DNA of 64,000 nt from Daejeonella sp. (GTDB lineage Bacteria; Bacteroidota; Bacteroidia; Sphingobacteriales; Sphingobacteriaceae), in the NCBI RefSeq assembly GCF_030684675.1, contig NZ_JAUXXZ010000042.1, positions 53,995 to 117,994 on the forward strand. Direction: 5' to 3'. Below the pieces are notes generated by a model. It was not told the origin of the DNA. It worked only from the letters and a program-made list of their open reading frames with translations, and did not search any database. A program made the position numbers and the translations under genes. This document shows, in pieces, positions 17,774 through 27,328 of the stretch (position 1 is its first letter; the number at the start of each line of letters is the position of its first letter).

Positions 17774-20700
17774 ATGAACAGGTCCGAAGATAACTATGTC
17801 TATCTTATCAATAAAATTGATGGTTTTATACGAAAGTATTACCTGAATAAAGTCGTAAAGGGTTCCATATTTTTGGCTTCGTCTTTCCTTGCTGCCTACT
17901 TAATTTTCACATTTGCAGAGTATTGGGGTCATTTTGATCCAATAATAAGAAGTATTCTTTTCTATACATTCATAACAGGCAACACCTTCGTTCTTGCTGC
18001 CTATATCATACTTCCTCTATTAGCTTATTTCAGGCTTGGAAATACAATCAGCCATGAGCAGGCTTCTGCGATAATTGGCAGACATTTTACACCTGTAAAA
18101 GACAAATTGCTAAATACTTTGCAATTAAAAAAGCTATCTGAACTTAACCCTGAACAGCGCAGCCTTATTGATGCCAGTATTAATCAAAAGGTTGCCGAAC
18201 TAAGACCAGTTCCATTTACTTCTGCGATTCATATTAATGAAAACCGAAAATATTTAAAATACCTGTTAGCCCCTTTAGCAATCATCATAATTGTTTTCTT
18301 TGCAGCACCCTCTATTCTCAGTGAAAGCACAGAGCGATTGATAAATCATAATAAACGATTCGTTAAAAAGGCTCCATTCAGTTTTGAAATTATAAATGAG
18401 CAACTCTCTGTTGTACAGGGAAGTGATTTTACTCTGTTGGTAAAACTTACAGGTAATGAAATCCCTGATGAAATTTACCTTGAAGACGGACTTAATACCT
18501 TTAAACTTGAAAAGGATAATATCATCAGATTTAAATACACTTTCAGAAACCTGCAGAAAAACAAAAAGATAATATTGAAGGCTGGTGAATTCCGCTCAGA
18601 AGATTATGTACTTGAAGTAAAGGCCCGACCTACACTTCTTGATTTTGATGTATTAATTGAATATCCTGCATACATCAATAAAAGCAATGAAAAGCTCGAA
18701 AACACCGGTGACTTAACGGTTCCGGAAGGTTCACGTATCCGTTGGAAATTCAGAGCACAAAACTCCGACCAGATTGATATGGTTATGGACAAAAAAAGTT
18801 TTCTTTTAAAGGAATCCGGAGAAAACCTGTTTAACTTTAGTTTTAAGGCCTTAAAAAACCTGTCCTACAGTATCAGACCCCTGAATTCCGAAGTTCCTGA
18901 ATCAGACGGTGTTTCTTATGAATTAAGGGTGATACCCGATCTTCTTCCTATAATTGATGTGAACGAGCGGGCTGATTCTGTTAATTCCAGGCTGATTTAT
19001 TTTGTTGGACAAGCCAGTGATGATCATGGTTTTTCAAAACTGAATTTCAATTACAGGGTGCTTTCTGAAAAAACGAAAAAGGGTGAAAAATCAGAGATCA
19101 GGTCTGTAAAATTTGATAAAAATGCTCTTCAGAGTAATTTCTTCTATATATGGGATGTTAACGAAGCGCTTGCAAAACCTGGAGAGCAAATTGAATATTA
19201 TTTTGAACTATTTGATAATGACGGAGTTAATGACCCAAAATCTGTTAAATCATCTATAAAAACTCTGAAATTACCCTCTGAAGCGGAGTTAGAGAAAAAA
19301 CTGGAGGCAAACTCCGTACAGATTAAGAAAAAGATGGAACAGGCGATCAAAAAATCTGCTCAGCTTGAGAAAGATACAAAAAGATTGAACCAGGAACTTC
19401 TGAATAAGAAAAGTCTCTCATTTGAAGAAAGAAAGCAAATCGAAAACCTTCTTCAGAAACAAAAGGAGATTGACGAATTAGTCAAAGAGATCCAAAAGGA
19501 GAACAAGCAAAATTTAGCTGAACAGCAGGAAGAAAATGAACAGATTCTTGAAAAACAAAAACAAATTGAGGAGCTCTTCAATAATGTCCTGGATGAAAAG
19601 ACGCGCGAAATTTTAAAGAATATCGAAAAGCTTCTTGAAAAAAACAATAAAAACTTAACCCAGGAAGAGCTGTCTAAAATGCAGATGGACAATAAATCAC
19701 TACAAAAAGAGCTTGACCGCATTTTAGAACTTTACAAACAGCTTGAATTCGATCAAAAACTTACCAATACGATAGAAAAACTGAGTGAACTGGCCAGGGA
19801 TCAGGAAGAACTGAGTGAAAAATCACAGGATAAAAAGGCAGAACTTGAGGAATTAAAAGATGAACAAAAACTGCTTCAAGAAGATTTCAAAGAATTGAAA
19901 GAAGAGCTCAGTGAGCTGGAACAAAAAAATGAAAAGCTTGAACAAAAGAATAATTTTGAAAATCAGGAAAAGGCCAAGCAGGAAATAGACAAGGAACAAC
20001 AAAAAAGCACTGAAAATCTGGAGAAGAAAGATCAGAAGAAAGCTTCAGAAAGCCAAAAGAAAGCTGCTGCAGATATAAAAAAGCTGACAAAAGATTTGCA
20101 GAGTATGCAACAGGAATCTGAGGAAAAGGAAAGCGAAGTTAATGTAAAAAGCCTTCGCGAAATTCTGGACAATCTCATTACAAGCTCTTTTGATCAGGAA
20201 AAAACGATGCAAACAGTACGACAAACTAATACAAGTGATCCGAACTATACTATACAGAGCCAAAAACAGAAAGACATTCAGATAAATCTGAAAATGATTG
20301 AGGATAGCCTGTACTCTCTGAGTAAAAAGGTTCCTCAGATTCAATCCGTTGTGAACAAAGAAATTCAGGCAATAAATTTTAATGTCGGAAGAGCCATAGA
20401 AAGTCTTGGTGAGCGACGTACAGCCGAAGCAAACCGCAACCAGCAATTTGCTATGACTTCTATCAATAACCTTGCTTTAATGTTAAATGAAGCCCTGGAG
20501 CAATTACAACAAGCGCAGCAGAATGGCAAACCAGGGGGAAAGGGTAAACAAAAACAGAATCTTTCACAGCTTAGTAAAATGCAGGAACAATTGAATAAAA
20601 ACATGCAAAAAGCAAGGGAAGATATGCAAAAACAGGGTCAGCAGAAAAGCGGACAACAGGGCAAAAGTAGCGGGGAAATGAGCGAACAGTTGGCGAAAAT

Positions 20701-21112
20701 GGCACGAGAGCAACAAATGATAAGACAGGCGATGCAAGAGATCAATAAAATGGAAAATAAGGATGGAAAGGGTGCTTTGGGGAATCTGGATAAATTAATG
20801 AAAGAGATGGAACAAACTGAAACAGATCTCGTAAACAAACGAATACAACAGGAAACACTAAGCCGACAACAGGAAATTCTCAGTAAACTACTTGACGCAG
20901 AAAAGGCCGATCGGGAACGCGAACAGGATCAGAAAAGAGAAAGTAAAGAGGGCATTGCACCACCACCTGTTAATTCAATTATTTTGCAGGAATTCCAGAA
21001 AATCAAGCAAAAGGAAATCGATTTGCTAAAAACCGTGACCCCTTCATTGAATTCATTTTACAAAATAAAAGTGAGGGACTATTTTAAATTTTTAAATTCG
21101 GGGGATAAATGA
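17774..21112 (+). CDS. DUF4175-family membrane protein with long coiled coil
   Basis: 1112 residues. Two hydrophobic helices lie at about 32-52 and 58-82 and a third near 168-188. A periplasmic-like beta-rich region follows (about 190-510). A very charged coiled coil rich in Glu, Lys and Gln runs through about 515-800, and another Gln/Lys-rich helical region spans about 880-1070. No catalytic motif is visible. The family is conserved in Bacteroidota before the anti-sigma-like ATPase and ybeY, as here, with a 4-base overlap (21109-21112). Function unknown; a structural or scaffold role in the envelope is only a guess. Confidence 0.8.
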   Translation: MNRSEDNYVYLINKIDGFIRKYYLNKVVKGSIFLASSFLAAYLIFTFAEYWGHFDPIIRSILFYTFITGNTFVLAAYIILPLLAYFRLGNTISHEQASAIIGRHFTPVKDKLLNTLQLKKLSELNPEQRSLIDASINQKVAELRPVPFTSAIHINENRKYLKYLLAPLAIIIIVFFAAPSILSESTERLINHNKRFVKKAPFSFEIINEQLSVVQGSDFTLLVKLTGNEIPDEIYLEDGLNTFKLEKDNIIRFKYTFRNLQKNKKIILKAGEFRSEDYVLEVKARPTLLDFDVLIEYPAYINKSNEKLENTGDLTVPEGSRIRWKFRAQNSDQIDMVMDKKSFLLKESGENLFNFSFKALKNLSYSIRPLNSEVPESDGVSYELRVIPDLLPIIDVNERADSVNSRLIYFVGQASDDHGFSKLNFNYRVLSEKTKKGEKSEIRSVKFDKNALQSNFFYIWDVNEALAKPGEQIEYYFELFDNDGVNDPKSVKSSIKTLKLPSEAELEKKLEANSVQIKKKMEQAIKKSAQLEKDTKRLNQELLNKKSLSFEERKQIENLLQKQKEIDELVKEIQKENKQNLAEQQEENEQILEKQKQIEELFNNVLDEKTREILKNIEKLLEKNNKNLTQEELSKMQMDNKSLQKELDRILELYKQLEFDQKLTNTIEKLSELARDQEELSEKSQDKKAELEELKDEQKLLQEDFKELKEELSELEQKNEKLEQKNNFENQEKAKQEIDKEQQKSTENLEKKDQKKASESQKKAAADIKKLTKDLQSMQQESEEKESEVNVKSLREILDNLITSSFDQEKTMQTVRQTNTSDPNYTIQSQKQKDIQINLKMIEDSLYSLSKKVPQIQSVVNKEIQAINFNVGRAIESLGERRTAEANRNQQFAMTSINNLALMLNEALEQLQQAQQNGKPGGKGKQKQNLSQLSKMQEQLNKNMQKAREDMQKQGQQKSGQQGKSSGEMSEQLAKMAREQQMIRQAMQEINKMENKDGKGALGNLDKLMKEMEQTETDLVNKRIQQETLSRQQEILSKLLDAEKADREREQDQKRESKEGIAPPPVNSIILQEFQKIKQKEIDLLKTVTPSLNSFYKIKVRDYFKFLNSGDK

Positions 21113-21540
21113 GTAAGCAGACAGAATTTTCAGATAATACTTCATTGTATACTCTGCAATTACCTTCCAGGATTGACAGTATTACCATCGTTGAAAACTT
21201 CATAGATAAGCTGAGTGCAAAATATGGTTTTAGCGATGAGCTTTATGCAAATGTGCTTACCTGCCTGAGTGAGGCTGTGATCAATGCAATTGTTCACGGA
21301 AATCGCGAAAGCTTAGAAAAAAAGGTATACATCAACCTCGAGGTTATCGAAGATAAGCGACTTATTTTTACAATATCTGATGAAGGTGATGGCTTTGATT
21401 TTAATAATCTGCCTGATCCAACCGCTCCTGAAAACATTGAAAATTTAACTGGCAGAGGGGTATTCATTATCAAAAAGCTTGCTGATCAGTGTATCTTTAA
21501 TTCTAAGGGTAACGAGCTCGAACTCCATTTTAAAATTTAA
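21109..21540 (+). CDS. ATP-binding protein, RsbW/SpoIIAB-like (HATPase_c)
   Basis: 143-residue GHKL ATPase. The N-box is EAVINAIVHGN, followed by DEGDGFDF and the lid GRGVFIIKKLAD. These are typical of serine kinase anti-sigma factors, which phosphorylate an anti-anti-sigma protein, but no STAS partner or sigma factor is adjacent. It overlaps the DUF4175 gene by 4 bases and the ybeY ATG by one, so the three are translated from one message. Confidence 0.87.
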   Translation: MSKQTEFSDNTSLYTLQLPSRIDSITIVENFIDKLSAKYGFSDELYANVLTCLSEAVINAIVHGNRESLEKKVYINLEVIEDKRLIFTISDEGDGFDFNNLPDPTAPENIENLTGRGVFIIKKLADQCIFNSKGNELELHFKI

Positions 21541-21971
21541 TGGGCCAAATACCTATTAATTTCTTTACTGAAGACATATCCTTTAACATAAAACAAAGGG
21601 GACTGGTCAGAACCTGGATCAGGAATACAATTATTGCCGAAAATCATCGGCTCAGGCTTTTAAATTTTATTTTCTGCAGTGATGCCTACCTCCTGAGTAT
21701 CAATCAGCAATATTTGAATCACGATACCTATACAGATATCATTACTTTCGATAATAGCGATATTAAGCAGGAAATCGTCGGAGATATTTTTATCAGCCTG
21801 GACAGGATCAGGGAAAACGCCAAAGAACTGAATATAAATGAAATAGACGAGCTTCACAGGGTAATGATCCATGGAACACTCCACCTCCTTGGATATCCGG
21901 ATAAAGGTAAGTCTGCAAAAGCTCTCATGACAGAAAAAGAAGATCTCTATCTGTCAAAGAGAGCCTTTTGA
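21540..21971 (+). CDS. ybeY: rRNA maturation RNase YbeY
   Basis: Metal-dependent endoribonuclease for 16S rRNA 3'-end processing and ribosome quality control. 143 residues. The motif HGTLHLLGYPD gives His111 and His115, but the position of the usual third histidine is Asp121. Asp can bind zinc, so activity is plausible. TDIITFDN, the conserved upstream segment, is intact. It is convergent with the pirin gene, with a 2-base gap. Confidence 0.9.
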   Translation: MGQIPINFFTEDISFNIKQRGLVRTWIRNTIIAENHRLRLLNFIFCSDAYLLSINQQYLNHDTYTDIITFDNSDIKQEIVGDIFISLDRIRENAKELNINEIDELHRVMIHGTLHLLGYPDKGKSAKALMTEKEDLYLSKRAF

Positions 21972-21973
21972 GT

Positions 21974-22684
21974 TTATTGCATCGGAACCTCGATGATCAA
22001 TACTCTGGAATTTTCACTGAACTTGAATTCTAATTTTCCGGTGTCGTAAACACCCATCGCATCACGAGTATTTAAAAGTTCGCCTTCCAATTCTGCCTGA
22101 CCGTCAATCACAAATACATAAGCACCGTTTCCCGGATGCTGTATGTTATAATAAGCCGTTTTACCACTATCAAACGTACCCAGACTAAAGAATGCATCCT
22201 GATTGATCAACATGACATTCTCTCCCTCATGTGGCGAAACAAGTGTCAGAAATGAATTGTTTGCTTTCTCAAGGTCATACCTCATCTGGTCGTAACGGGG
22301 TTGAATATTACGCTCCTTTGGAAATACCCAGATTTGGAGCAAACCCGCTTCCTCAGTAGAAGAACCATTAAACTCCGAATGACGGATTCCGCTTCCTGCT
22401 GACATGACTTGTACTTCACCATAAGTGATATTACCCTCAGAACCCAGACTATCCTTGTGGGCCAGTACTCCTTTTAAAGGGATGGTTACAATTTCCATAT
22501 TGTCGTGACCATGGGTCCCAAACCCCATTCCCGCTGCAATAATATCGTCGTTCAACACTCTTAACAAGCCAAAATGAACCTTTGAAGGATCCTGAAATTG
22601 GGCAAAACTAAATGAATGAGCTGCTTTCAACCAGCCATGATCCTGAATTCCACGATCTGCTGCGCGATGAATAATCTTTTTCAT
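21974..22684 (-). CDS. Pirin family protein
   Basis: Bicupin of 236 residues with the pirin N-terminal metal site GTHGHDNMEI and HSEFN. In the YhhW/pirin group this site binds iron and some members act as quercetin dioxygenases. The cytosolic role is not settled. The N-terminus (RAADRGIQDHGWLKAAHSFSF) matches the family closely, so the start is reliable. It is divergent from the oxidoreductase gene. Confidence 0.9.
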   Translation of the reverse strand: MKKIIHRAADRGIQDHGWLKAAHSFSFAQFQDPSKVHFGLLRVLNDDIIAAGMGFGTHGHDNMEIVTIPLKGVLAHKDSLGSEGNITYGEVQVMSAGSGIRHSEFNGSSTEEAGLLQIWVFPKERNIQPRYDQMRYDLEKANNSFLTLVSPHEGENVMLINQDAFFSLGTFDSGKTAYYNIQHPGNGAYVFVIDGQAELEGELLNTRDAMGVYDTGKLEFKFSENSRVLIIEVPMQ

Positions 22685-22743
22685 GTTTTTGATTTAAATT
22701 ACTTGTTTAAACACACAATATTAATTCCAAACTTAGTAATGCG

Positions 22744-22751
22744 TACCTTTG
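22744..22751 (+). promoter_or_regulatory. -7 box of the oxidoreductase / ABC-F transcript
   Basis: TACCTTTG fits TAnnTTTG and ends 20 bases before the ATG at 22772. The -33 element is not clear. Confidence 0.5.
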
Positions 22752-22771
22752 CGGATTAATAAGACAAATTA

Positions 22772-23170
22772 ATGCCATATCAAGTCATTTTAGTTGGGGC
22801 AAGCGGACTTATTGGCAGTCACTTACTCTCTGCACTAATCGAATCCACTGAAATATCCAGGATATTATTGGTGCTTAGAAAGCCACTGAACATTTCTATT
22901 CCTAAAGTTCAGGAATTGATCGTTAATTTTGATGAATTAGAGCATTGTTCTACTGATATCAAGGGTGATATTATGTATAGCTGTCTTGGGACTACAAAAA
23001 CTGCGACTCCTGATTCCGGTCTATACAGAAAAATAGATTTTGAATACCCATTAAAAAAATTCCGCAGCACCAAGGCAGAAATCGTTGCGCGGACAATGCT
23101 TAATCAATCATTAAAAGAACTTAAGGGAACTTTTATATATCCTTCCATACAAATACAAGAATTAGCGTGA
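22772..23170 (+). pseudogene. NAD(P)-binding Rossmann oxidoreductase with internal deletion
   Basis: 132 residues where relatives have about 215. The N-terminal Rossmann half is present (VGASGLIGSHLL at 8-19, then DIMYSCLGTT and YRKIDFEYPLK to about 95). The sequence then jumps to the C-terminal helix and end (KFRSTKAEIVARTMLNQSLK onward). The part lost, about 85 residues, normally holds the YxxxK pair and the substrate loop. Frame and stop are kept, so a short protein can still be made, but dehydrogenase activity is unlikely. Its TGA overlaps the GTG of the ABC-F gene. Confidence 0.72.
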
Positions 23171-25020
23171 GCATTTTATCTACAGAACAATTAGGACATT
23201 CATTTAACGATAACTGGTTATTTAAAGACCTTTATTTCGGTCTTAACAAAGGCGATCGGGTAGCACTGGTTGGCATTAACGGAACAGGCAAATCAACATT
23301 ACTTAGAATACTTTCGGGTATTCTACAAGCAAGTCTTGGTAAAGTTGTAACAGAACGGGATCTGCGGATAGGTTACCTCGAACAGGACCCTCAATTCAGC
23401 AATCAGGAAACAATCAGCGACTTCATATATTCTATTGGAAATGAGCGTCAGCAATTGATTCGTCAGTACGAAGAGGCTGTAAATCAGGAAGTTCATGATG
23501 AAAAACTCCTGAACAGACTGATGGATGAATTAAGTAATGCAAATGCCTGGGAGTATGAATATGAAATAAAAACAATTCTGGGCAGGATGGGAATACAACA
23601 TCTGGAACAAAAAATTGTTACTCTTTCGGGAGGACAAAGAAAGCGTCTGGCACTTGCTAAACTACTGATCGACGACCCTGATGTTTATATTCTGGATGAA
23701 CCAACCAACCACCTGGATATTGAAACAATAGAATGGCTGGAAAGCTATATGACCAGTGGGCAAAAAACAATACTGCTGGTAACACACGACAGGTACTTTC
23801 TGGATAATGTTTCTACCCGGATTATCGAACTTGACAGAGGTAAAATTCAAAACTTTAACGGAAATTACAGCTATTATCTGGAGAAGAAAGCCGAACAAAA
23901 TGCTGCTGAAGATGCTACTTTCAGTAAAAACACGAATCTGCTGAAAAAAGAACTGGAATGGATGCGTCGTCAGCCAAAGGCCAGAACTACTAAATCAAAA
24001 TCAAGGATCGACTCCTTTTATGACCTTGAAGAAAAAACCAAGGGCAGAAATGTTAAATCATCTCTTGAATTAAGTGTCAACGTTTCCAGACAGGGAAATA
24101 AGATCCTGGAACTGGAGCATGTAGGTAAATCATTTAATGGCAAACCCATAATTTGTGATTTCAGCTACATCTTTAAAAAAGGCGACAGAATTGGAGTAGC
24201 CGGCAAGAATGGAACAGGGAAATCTACGCTGCTAAATATTATTACAGGAGCCCTAAAGCCGGACAGCGGTAAGGTTAATGTGGGAGAAACAACCGTGTTT
24301 GGCTATTACAGACAGGGTGGACTTGAGTTTAAAGATGATGAGCGTGTAATAGATGTGGTCAAGAATATTGCAGAATATATAACGATGGCTGATGGAAAAA
24401 ATCTGACCGCAAGCCAGGTTCTAACCCACTTTCTCTTTCCACCGGCAAAGCAATATGGTATGGTAAATAAATTAAGCGGTGGTGAAAAGAAACGACTTCA
24501 GCTTATGCGGGTTTTGATGAAGAACCCTAATTATCTGATACTGGATGAGCCAACAAACGATTTGGATATTGATACATTAAATGTTCTGGAGGATTTCTTA
24601 CTTAATTTTCCCGGGATTCTAATGCTGGTATCACACGACAGGTATTTAATCGATCGTTTAACCGATCAGCTCTTTATTTTTGAAGGTGATGGTAATGTAC
24701 AAATCTACTCTGGTAACTATACTGATTACAGACTTGAGCAAGAAGAGCCAAAAAAGCCAGCAAAACCTGAAAATAAAGCTGTACTAATAGCCCCCCATTC
24801 TGAGACTACAAAAAGAAAACTAAGTTTTAAGGAAAAGAAAGAGCGTTCTGAATTTGAAATAAGTATAAAAGAACTGGAGCAACAGACAGAAGCCCTTACA
24901 TCCGAACTAAATTCAGGAATAACTGATCACAATAAACTAACCGATATCGCCACCAAAATAAAGGATATTAAAGACAAGATTGATGAGCAAACATTTCGTT
25001 GGCTGGAATTATCGGAATAA
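23167..25020 (+). CDS. ABC-F ATPase, Uup type
   Basis: Soluble double-ABC protein of 617 residues. Walker A GINGTGKST and GKNGTGKST, signatures LSGGQRKRLALAKLL and LSGGEKKRLQLMRVL, and no membrane segments. The second Walker B is followed by PTNDLDIDTLN, the form found in Uup, and a charged C-terminal helix (about 555-615) fits the Uup coiled coil. ABC-F proteins act on stalled ribosomes or nucleic acids. The start is GTG at 23167, overlapping the preceding stop by 4 bases, so translation is coupled. Confidence 0.9.
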   Translation: MSILSTEQLGHSFNDNWLFKDLYFGLNKGDRVALVGINGTGKSTLLRILSGILQASLGKVVTERDLRIGYLEQDPQFSNQETISDFIYSIGNERQQLIRQYEEAVNQEVHDEKLLNRLMDELSNANAWEYEYEIKTILGRMGIQHLEQKIVTLSGGQRKRLALAKLLIDDPDVYILDEPTNHLDIETIEWLESYMTSGQKTILLVTHDRYFLDNVSTRIIELDRGKIQNFNGNYSYYLEKKAEQNAAEDATFSKNTNLLKKELEWMRRQPKARTTKSKSRIDSFYDLEEKTKGRNVKSSLELSVNVSRQGNKILELEHVGKSFNGKPIICDFSYIFKKGDRIGVAGKNGTGKSTLLNIITGALKPDSGKVNVGETTVFGYYRQGGLEFKDDERVIDVVKNIAEYITMADGKNLTASQVLTHFLFPPAKQYGMVNKLSGGEKKRLQLMRVLMKNPNYLILDEPTNDLDIDTLNVLEDFLLNFPGILMLVSHDRYLIDRLTDQLFIFEGDGNVQIYSGNYTDYRLEQEEPKKPAKPENKAVLIAPHSETTKRKLSFKEKKERSEFEISIKELEQQTEALTSELNSGITDHNKLTDIATKIKDIKDKIDEQTFRWLELSE

Positions 25021-25024
25021 AAAA

Positions 25025-25288
25025 ATGAATATGAGTACATCAGATCTATTGGCATCCGCAGGAGTAAGCTTGCTGCTTATCGCATTTTATCTCAATTTAA
25101 AGAAATTGATGCCGACAGAGAGCAAATGGTACAGCGCCCTAAATTGTACAGGGGCAGCATTGTGTGGGTATTCTTCCTATCTCATACAATTTTACCCATT
25201 TGTTTTTCTTAATGGTGTTTGGGCGATAGCAGCTATCATCTCTCTTTTTAAGAATGTTCCACGTGGAACAATTATTAAAAAGTTATGA
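25025..25288 (+). CDS. Small membrane protein, CBU_0592-like
   Basis: 87 residues with three hydrophobic helices (about 8-22, 36-50, 54-72), matching the short CBU_0592-type membrane family. No catalytic residues. The start is placed at 25025, just after the ABC-F stop; 25031 is an alternative. The C-terminal codons VPRGTI are written by a parS-like palindrome (25255-25270), so the end of this gene is constrained by that site. Function unknown. Confidence 0.65.
   Translation: MNMSTSDLLASAGVSLLLIAFYLNLKKLMPTESKWYSALNCTGAALCGYSSYLIQFYPFVFLNGVWAIAAIISLFKNVPRGTIIKKL
25255..25270. promoter_or_regulatory. parS-like ParB binding site 1
   Basis: Perfect 16-bp palindrome TGTTCCACGTGGAACA. It is the same as a known parS variant of other bacteria. 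It lies in the last codons of the small membrane protein gene, upstream of mnmG. Confidence 0.8.
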
Positions 25289-25307
25289 TTATTTTTACAA
25301 ACTCAAT

Positions 25308-25323
25308 AGTTCCACGTGGAACA
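25308..25323. promoter_or_regulatory. parS-like ParB binding site 2
   Basis: AGTTCCACGTGGAACA, with a perfect 14-bp palindrome at 25309-25322. Its centre is 53 bp (about five helical turns) from that of site 1. It ends 10 bases before the mnmG ATG, so ParB bound here could also affect mnmG expression. Confidence 0.8.
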
Positions 25324-25332
25324 TCATAAAAA

Positions 25333-27195
25333 ATGTTTGATAAATACGATATAATAGTGGTAGGTGCCGGGCATGCAGGTTGCGAAGCAGCAGCGGCAGC
25401 AGCTAATCTGGGTTCCAGGGTTCTATTAATTACCATGAACATGGAAACAATAGCCCAAATGAGTTGTAATCCGGCAATGGGTGGTGTTGCCAAAGGACAA
25501 ATTGTTCGCGAGATTGATGCAATGGGTGGATACTCTGGAATAATCACGGACAAAACTACATTACAGTTCCGCATGCTAAACAGCTCTAAAGGACCAGCCA
25601 TGTGGAGCCCGAGGGCACAAAACGACAGAAAACGCTTCGCAGAAGAATGGAGGTTAGCATTAGAACGCACACCCAATGTTGATTTTTGGCAGGATACAGC
25701 CACTTCTCTACTAATAGAAAATAATAAAGTATGTGGTGTAAGGACATCTCTTGGCCTAAAAATAAGATCAGAAGCAGTTGTATTGACAAATGGAACATTC
25801 CTGAATGGGATAATCCATATAGGTGAAAAGAAATTTGGAGGAGGTAGAACAGGAGAGAAATCAGCAACAGGAATAACAGAACAGCTGGTTGAATTAGGAT
25901 TTGAAGCTGGCAGAATGAAGACCGGAACTCCTCCCCGGGTAGACGGACGTTCACTGGACTATTCAAAGATGGAAGAACAATGGGGCGATCCTGATCGTGG
26001 AAGATTCTCCTATACCGATGTGGTTTTATCAAAAGAGCAAAAGTGCTGCTGGATAACCTATACAAATTCTGAAGTACATGAAACGCTTAAAGAAGGCTTT
26101 GAAAAGTCTCCAATGTTTACGGGCCGTATAAAAGGATTAGGACCACGCTACTGTCCGTCGATAGAAGACAAAATCAATCGCTTTGCTGAACGCGACAGGC
26201 ACCAAATCTTTGTAGAACCTGAGGGATGGAATACTGTAGAGATCTATGTAAATGGTTTTTCAACTTCGCTACCCGAGGACGTACAATACAGGGCATTAAC
26301 GAAGATTCCGGGTTTCGAAAAAGCAAAAATGTTCAGACCAGGCTATGCAATTGAATATGACTTCTTTCCGCCTACACAATTGGGACTTACTCTTGAGACA
26401 AAAAATATAGACAATCTATATTTTGCCGGACAGATAAATGGAACTACAGGATATGAAGAGGCAGCCTGCCAGGGCTTTATGGCTGGAATTAATGCTCACC
26501 TAAAAATAAATAACAAGGAAGAACTAATTCTAAAAAGAGCTGAATCGTATATCGGTGTATTAATAGACGACCTTGTCACAAAAGGCACCGACGAACCTTA
26601 TCGTATGTTTACCTCAAGGGCCGAGCATAGATTACTACTAAGACAGGACAATGCCGATATCAGATTAAGTCCAATAGGTCACAGTTTAGGCTTAATCTCA
26701 GATGAACGGCTTGATAAAGTAAAAAGGAAAATAGAAAATGCCGATCATCTGGTTAGCTACTTAAAAACTACTTCAATTGGACCCGAGGCGGTAAATGCAA
26801 TCCTTGAAGAACAGGGAACACCGGGTATTTCCCAAAACGTAAAAATGTTCCAACTGATAAGCAGACCTCAAATAGGATTTGAAAATCTTAAAAAAACAGA
26901 TACTGTGTTCAATGAATTACTAAATAAATATGACAAGGAAACCGTTGAACAGGCAGAAATAAAAGTGAAATACGAAAGCTATTTTGAAAAGGAACTCGAG
27001 ATAGTTGACAAAATGAAACGAATGGAAGATCAGACAATCAACCATGAATTTAATTATCTTGACCTCGTTTCATTGTCAAAAGAAGCAAGGGAAAAACTGA
27101 TGAAAATAAAACCGCGAACTCTGGGGCAAGCTTCCCGTATTTCAGGAGTTTCACCCTCAGATATTTCAGTTCTAATAGTCCATATGGCCAGATAA
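25333..27195 (+). CDS. mnmG: tRNA uridine-5-carboxymethylaminomethyl modification enzyme MnmG (GidA)
   Basis: FAD protein that with MnmE installs cmnm5 on wobble uridine of certain tRNAs. 620 residues. FAD-binding [11 protein letters not shown] near the N-terminus, then [48 protein letters not shown] and a C-terminal helical domain, all intact. In many bacteria this gene sits close to the replication origin, often with parS sites nearby, as it does here with two sites directly upstream. mnmE and rsmG are not in the window. Confidence 0.97.
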   Translation: MFDKYDIIVVGAGHAGCEAAAAAANLGSRVLLITMNMETIAQMSCNPAMGGVAKGQIVREIDAMGGYSGIITDKTTLQFRMLNSSKGPAMWSPRAQNDRKRFAEEWRLALERTPNVDFWQDTATSLLIENNKVCGVRTSLGLKIRSEAVVLTNGTFLNGIIHIGEKKFGGGRTGEKSATGITEQLVELGFEAGRMKTGTPPRVDGRSLDYSKMEEQWGDPDRGRFSYTDVVLSKEQKCCWITYTNSEVHETLKEGFEKSPMFTGRIKGLGPRYCPSIEDKINRFAERDRHQIFVEPEGWNTVEIYVNGFSTSLPEDVQYRALTKIPGFEKAKMFRPGYAIEYDFFPPTQLGLTLETKNIDNLYFAGQINGTTGYEEAACQGFMAGINAHLKINNKEELILKRAESYIGVLIDDLVTKGTDEPYRMFTSRAEHRLLLRQDNADIRLSPIGHSLGLISDERLDKVKRKIENADHLVSYLKTTSIGPEAVNAILEEQGTPGISQNVKMFQLISRPQIGFENLKKTDTVFNELLNKYDKETVEQAEIKVKYESYFEKELEIVDKMKRMEDQTINHEFNYLDLVSLSKEAREKLMKIKPRTLGQASRISGVSPSDISVLIVHMAR

Positions 27196-27328
27196 TTATT
27201 AAGTATCTCATTATCAGATTATTAGATACTAATTTGGTTGGCTTTAAATAATATGATATACGTAACTATCTCGCCTTAGTTAATAATACTAATCCAAAAA
27301 CACTGAAAATCGTCTATAAGGCTTATAA

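Noticed and set aside
19453..20838. Minus-strand Ser/Cys/Phe-rich frames opposite the DUF4175 coiled coil
   Set aside because: They are antisense readings of Glu/Lys/Gln codons.
25275..26065. Minus-strand frames across mnmG
   Set aside because: mnmG is intact and conserved here; the frames have no motif.
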